Source: Nocardioides sp.
GTDB taxonomy: Bacteria > Actinomycetota > Actinomycetes > Propionibacteriales > Nocardioidaceae
Length of the DNA stretch: 5,695 nucleotides
Reading direction: 5' to 3'
Assembly (NCBI GenBank): GCA_030452025.1
Contig: JAKDNC010000249.1
Coordinates: forward strand, 1-5,695
Below the pieces are notes generated by a model. That model made no database searches. It saw only the letters and a list, made by a program, of their open reading frames with translations, and had not been told where the DNA came from. This document shows positions 4,303 to 5,695 of the stretch, one piece after another (the stretch's first letter is position 1; every line of letters begins with the position of its first letter). Made by a program: the position numbers and the translations under genes.

Positions 4303-5695
4303 ATGTCGAAGAAGCGGGTGCTCCGGATCCTCGGCTGCGTGGTTGCGTGGCTGATCATCGCCGTCCCGACCGCGGTCGGGCTCTTCCTGAACTCCCACAC
4401 CTCCGTGAACGTGGCCAGTCACGACACGGTCATCAGCCCCACCCTGGACGGCTACGCCACGGTGCGCACCGGCCCGTTCCTGCCCGACGTCCGGCGGAGC
4501 ACGGACTCGCGGATCGGCGTCAACATCGTCCTCGGGAAGACCGAGGCCGCCTCGACGGAGGAGCTGGTCCAGCGCTACGCGTTCATCGCGAGCCAGCCCG
4601 ACGCCCAGATTGAGCGCGTCGAGGACGCCGTACGACACATGGCCGTCAATGCTGGTGTGCGGGGAGCGCTGATCGGGGCCATTCCGGTCCTGATCTGGGT
4701 CGGGATCGGCCGGGAGCGGCGACGCAGCCTGGCCCGGTTCCACGATCCGAAGCGTTCGCTCACCACGGTCGGTGTCGGCGCCACGGTGATCGGCCTCCTG
4801 GTCCTCGTCGTGGTTGCACCTTGGGCCGACGACGAGGAGCTGCTGGTCAGCGACGACAACTGGCAGTCGCTCGAGTCGTACATCCCCGAGATCTCGATCC
4901 CGGACGAGGCCAAGGGGATCCAGGTCGAGGGAACCCTGGCGGCCAGCGGCACGAAGCGGCTCGTGTTCAGTGCGATCGACACCTACGACAAGAGCCGCAC
5001 CTTCTATGCGGCGGCCGCCGAGCAGGCCAAGGACCTCGAGCTTCGTCAGCCCGGCGAGGACGAATCCATGGCGGTGATGGTCTCCGACCGTCACGACAAC
5101 ATCGGGATGGACCCGGTGGCGCGCGCAGTCGCCGACCAGGTCGGCGCCACGGCCGTCCTGAACGGCGGCGACGACACGTCGACCGGTGCCGCGTGGGAGG
5201 CATTCTCGCTGGACTCCCTCGACGACGCGTTCTCCGACTACGACCAGCGTTTCACCGTCCAGGGCAACCACGACAACGGCGGGTTCGTGCAGCGCCACCT
5301 CGCCGATCTCGGATGGACCACGGCCACCACCGAGGTGGTCGAGGGCCCGGACGACGGCAGGTTCCTGTCCTGGAATGATCCCCGCTCCAGCGGTCTCGGG
5401 AACTGGCGTGACGAGCACGGGCTCACCATCGAGCAGACGGCCGACCGGATCGCCGACGTCGCCTGTGCCTCGGAGGAGCGGGTCAACACGCTGCTCGTGC
5501 ACGACTCAGACATGGGCACTGCCTCGCTCAAACGTGGCTGCGTCGACCTGGTCCTCTCCGGACACGTGCACGTCCAGGTCGGCCCGGACCTCGTGCGCAG
5601 CCGTGACGGTGAGGACGTCGGCTACACCTACACCAACGGTACGACGGGTGGTGCGGCGTACGCGCTCGCAGTCGGCAGCAAGCTGCGAAGGGCCG
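4303..5695 (+). CDS. Membrane-anchored metallophosphoesterase, 3'-partial
   Basis: The frame runs from ATG 4303 (MSKKRVLRILG) to the window edge without a stop; 464 residues are visible. Predicted membrane helices lie at ~6-29, ~118-136 and ~153-173. Basic residues at the N-terminus and in the 137-151 loop (GRERRRSLARFHDPKRS) place those parts in the cytoplasm, so both the ~85-residue loop 31-117 and the catalytic domain after ~175 should face outward. The calcineurin-like metal motifs are all present in order: SDRHDN (Asp262, His264), GGDDTS (Asp290), GNHDN (Asn322, His323), VHDSD (His400) and SGHVHV (His421, His423). A two-metal phosphoesterase cutting a phosphomonoester or diester outside the membrane is therefore likely; the substrate is unknown. 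It appears to be transcribed separately from cysS-rlmB. A long open frame on the opposite strand (4138-5502) is composition-driven and lacks recognisable domains. Confidence is high for the family, low for any particular role. Confidence 0.92.
   Translation, partial: MSKKRVLRILGCVVAWLIIAVPTAVGLFLNSHTSVNVASHDTVISPTLDGYATVRTGPFLPDVRRSTDSRIGVNIVLGKTEAASTEELVQRYAFIASQPDAQIERVEDAVRHMAVNAGVRGALIGAIPVLIWVGIGRERRRSLARFHDPKRSLTTVGVGATVIGLLVLVVVAPWADDEELLVSDDNWQSLESYIPEISIPDEAKGIQVEGTLAASGTKRLVFSAIDTYDKSRTFYAAAAEQAKDLELRQPGEDESMAVMVSDRHDNIGMDPVARAVADQVGATAVLNGGDDTSTGAAWEAFSLDSLDDAFSDYDQRFTVQGNHDNGGFVQRHLADLGWTTATTEVVEGPDDGRFLSWNDPRSSGLGNWRDEHGLTIEQTADRIADVACASEERVNTLLVHDSDMGTASLKRGCVDLVLSGHVHVQVGPDLVRSRDGEDVGYTYTNGTTGGAAYALAVGSKLRRA

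Noticed and set aside
4138..5502. A 454-codon open frame on the - strand opposite the metallophosphoesterase.
   Set aside because: The + strand frame carries all five metal-binding motifs and membrane helices. The antisense translation is rich in Arg, Asp, Gly and Val with no recognisable domain, as expected from the scarcity of stop codons opposite GC-rich genes.

Overview
The window is GC-rich, with G or C at most third codon positions. It encodes a mycothiol-era actinobacterial protein set: a CysS of the 'CGLTV…PHIGH' type and an RlmB with the long basic N-terminal tail usual in actinobacteria. This suggests a high-GC actinobacterium, possibly Nocardioides or a relative; the genus is inference only. 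All five genes lie on the + strand and no stretch of 300 bases lacks a gene.

Left part (1-1651). The window opens inside a molybdopterin-dependent oxidoreductase of the sulfite oxidase/YedY superfamily; its N-terminus lies upstream. A short-chain dehydrogenase/reductase-fold protein follows 13 bases later. Its NAD(P)-binding motif is intact, but three of the four classical catalytic positions appear to be replaced. The two genes are probably co-transcribed, and a six-codon frame joins them through two ATGA overlaps.

Junction (1652-1781). A 22-bp inverted repeat with one mismatch and a 17-base loop sits between the SDR gene and cysS. It is AT-rich compared with its surroundings and is bracketed by an imperfect direct repeat. 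Each arm carries a smaller GACnAATTnGTC dyad. It may be a terminator, a small non-autonomous repeat element or a pair of operators. It is the least explained non-coding structure here.

Centre (1782-4165). cysS and rlmB form a tight two-gene unit with 2 bases between them. They charge tRNA-Cys and 2'-O-methylate 23S rRNA. cysS has a TAGGAT -10 box placed so that transcription would begin at or next to its GTG start, implying a leaderless mRNA.

Right part (4166-5695). After a 137-base gap with two small GC-rich hairpins, a membrane-anchored metallophosphoesterase begins, again with a -10 box (TAGGTT) placed for leaderless expression. It has three predicted membrane helices and an apparently extracytoplasmic catalytic domain with all five metal-binding motifs, and it runs off the right edge.

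I see no complete new defence or mobile system. The points most worth a second look are the palindromic element, the altered SDR active site and the repeated leaderless promoter layout.
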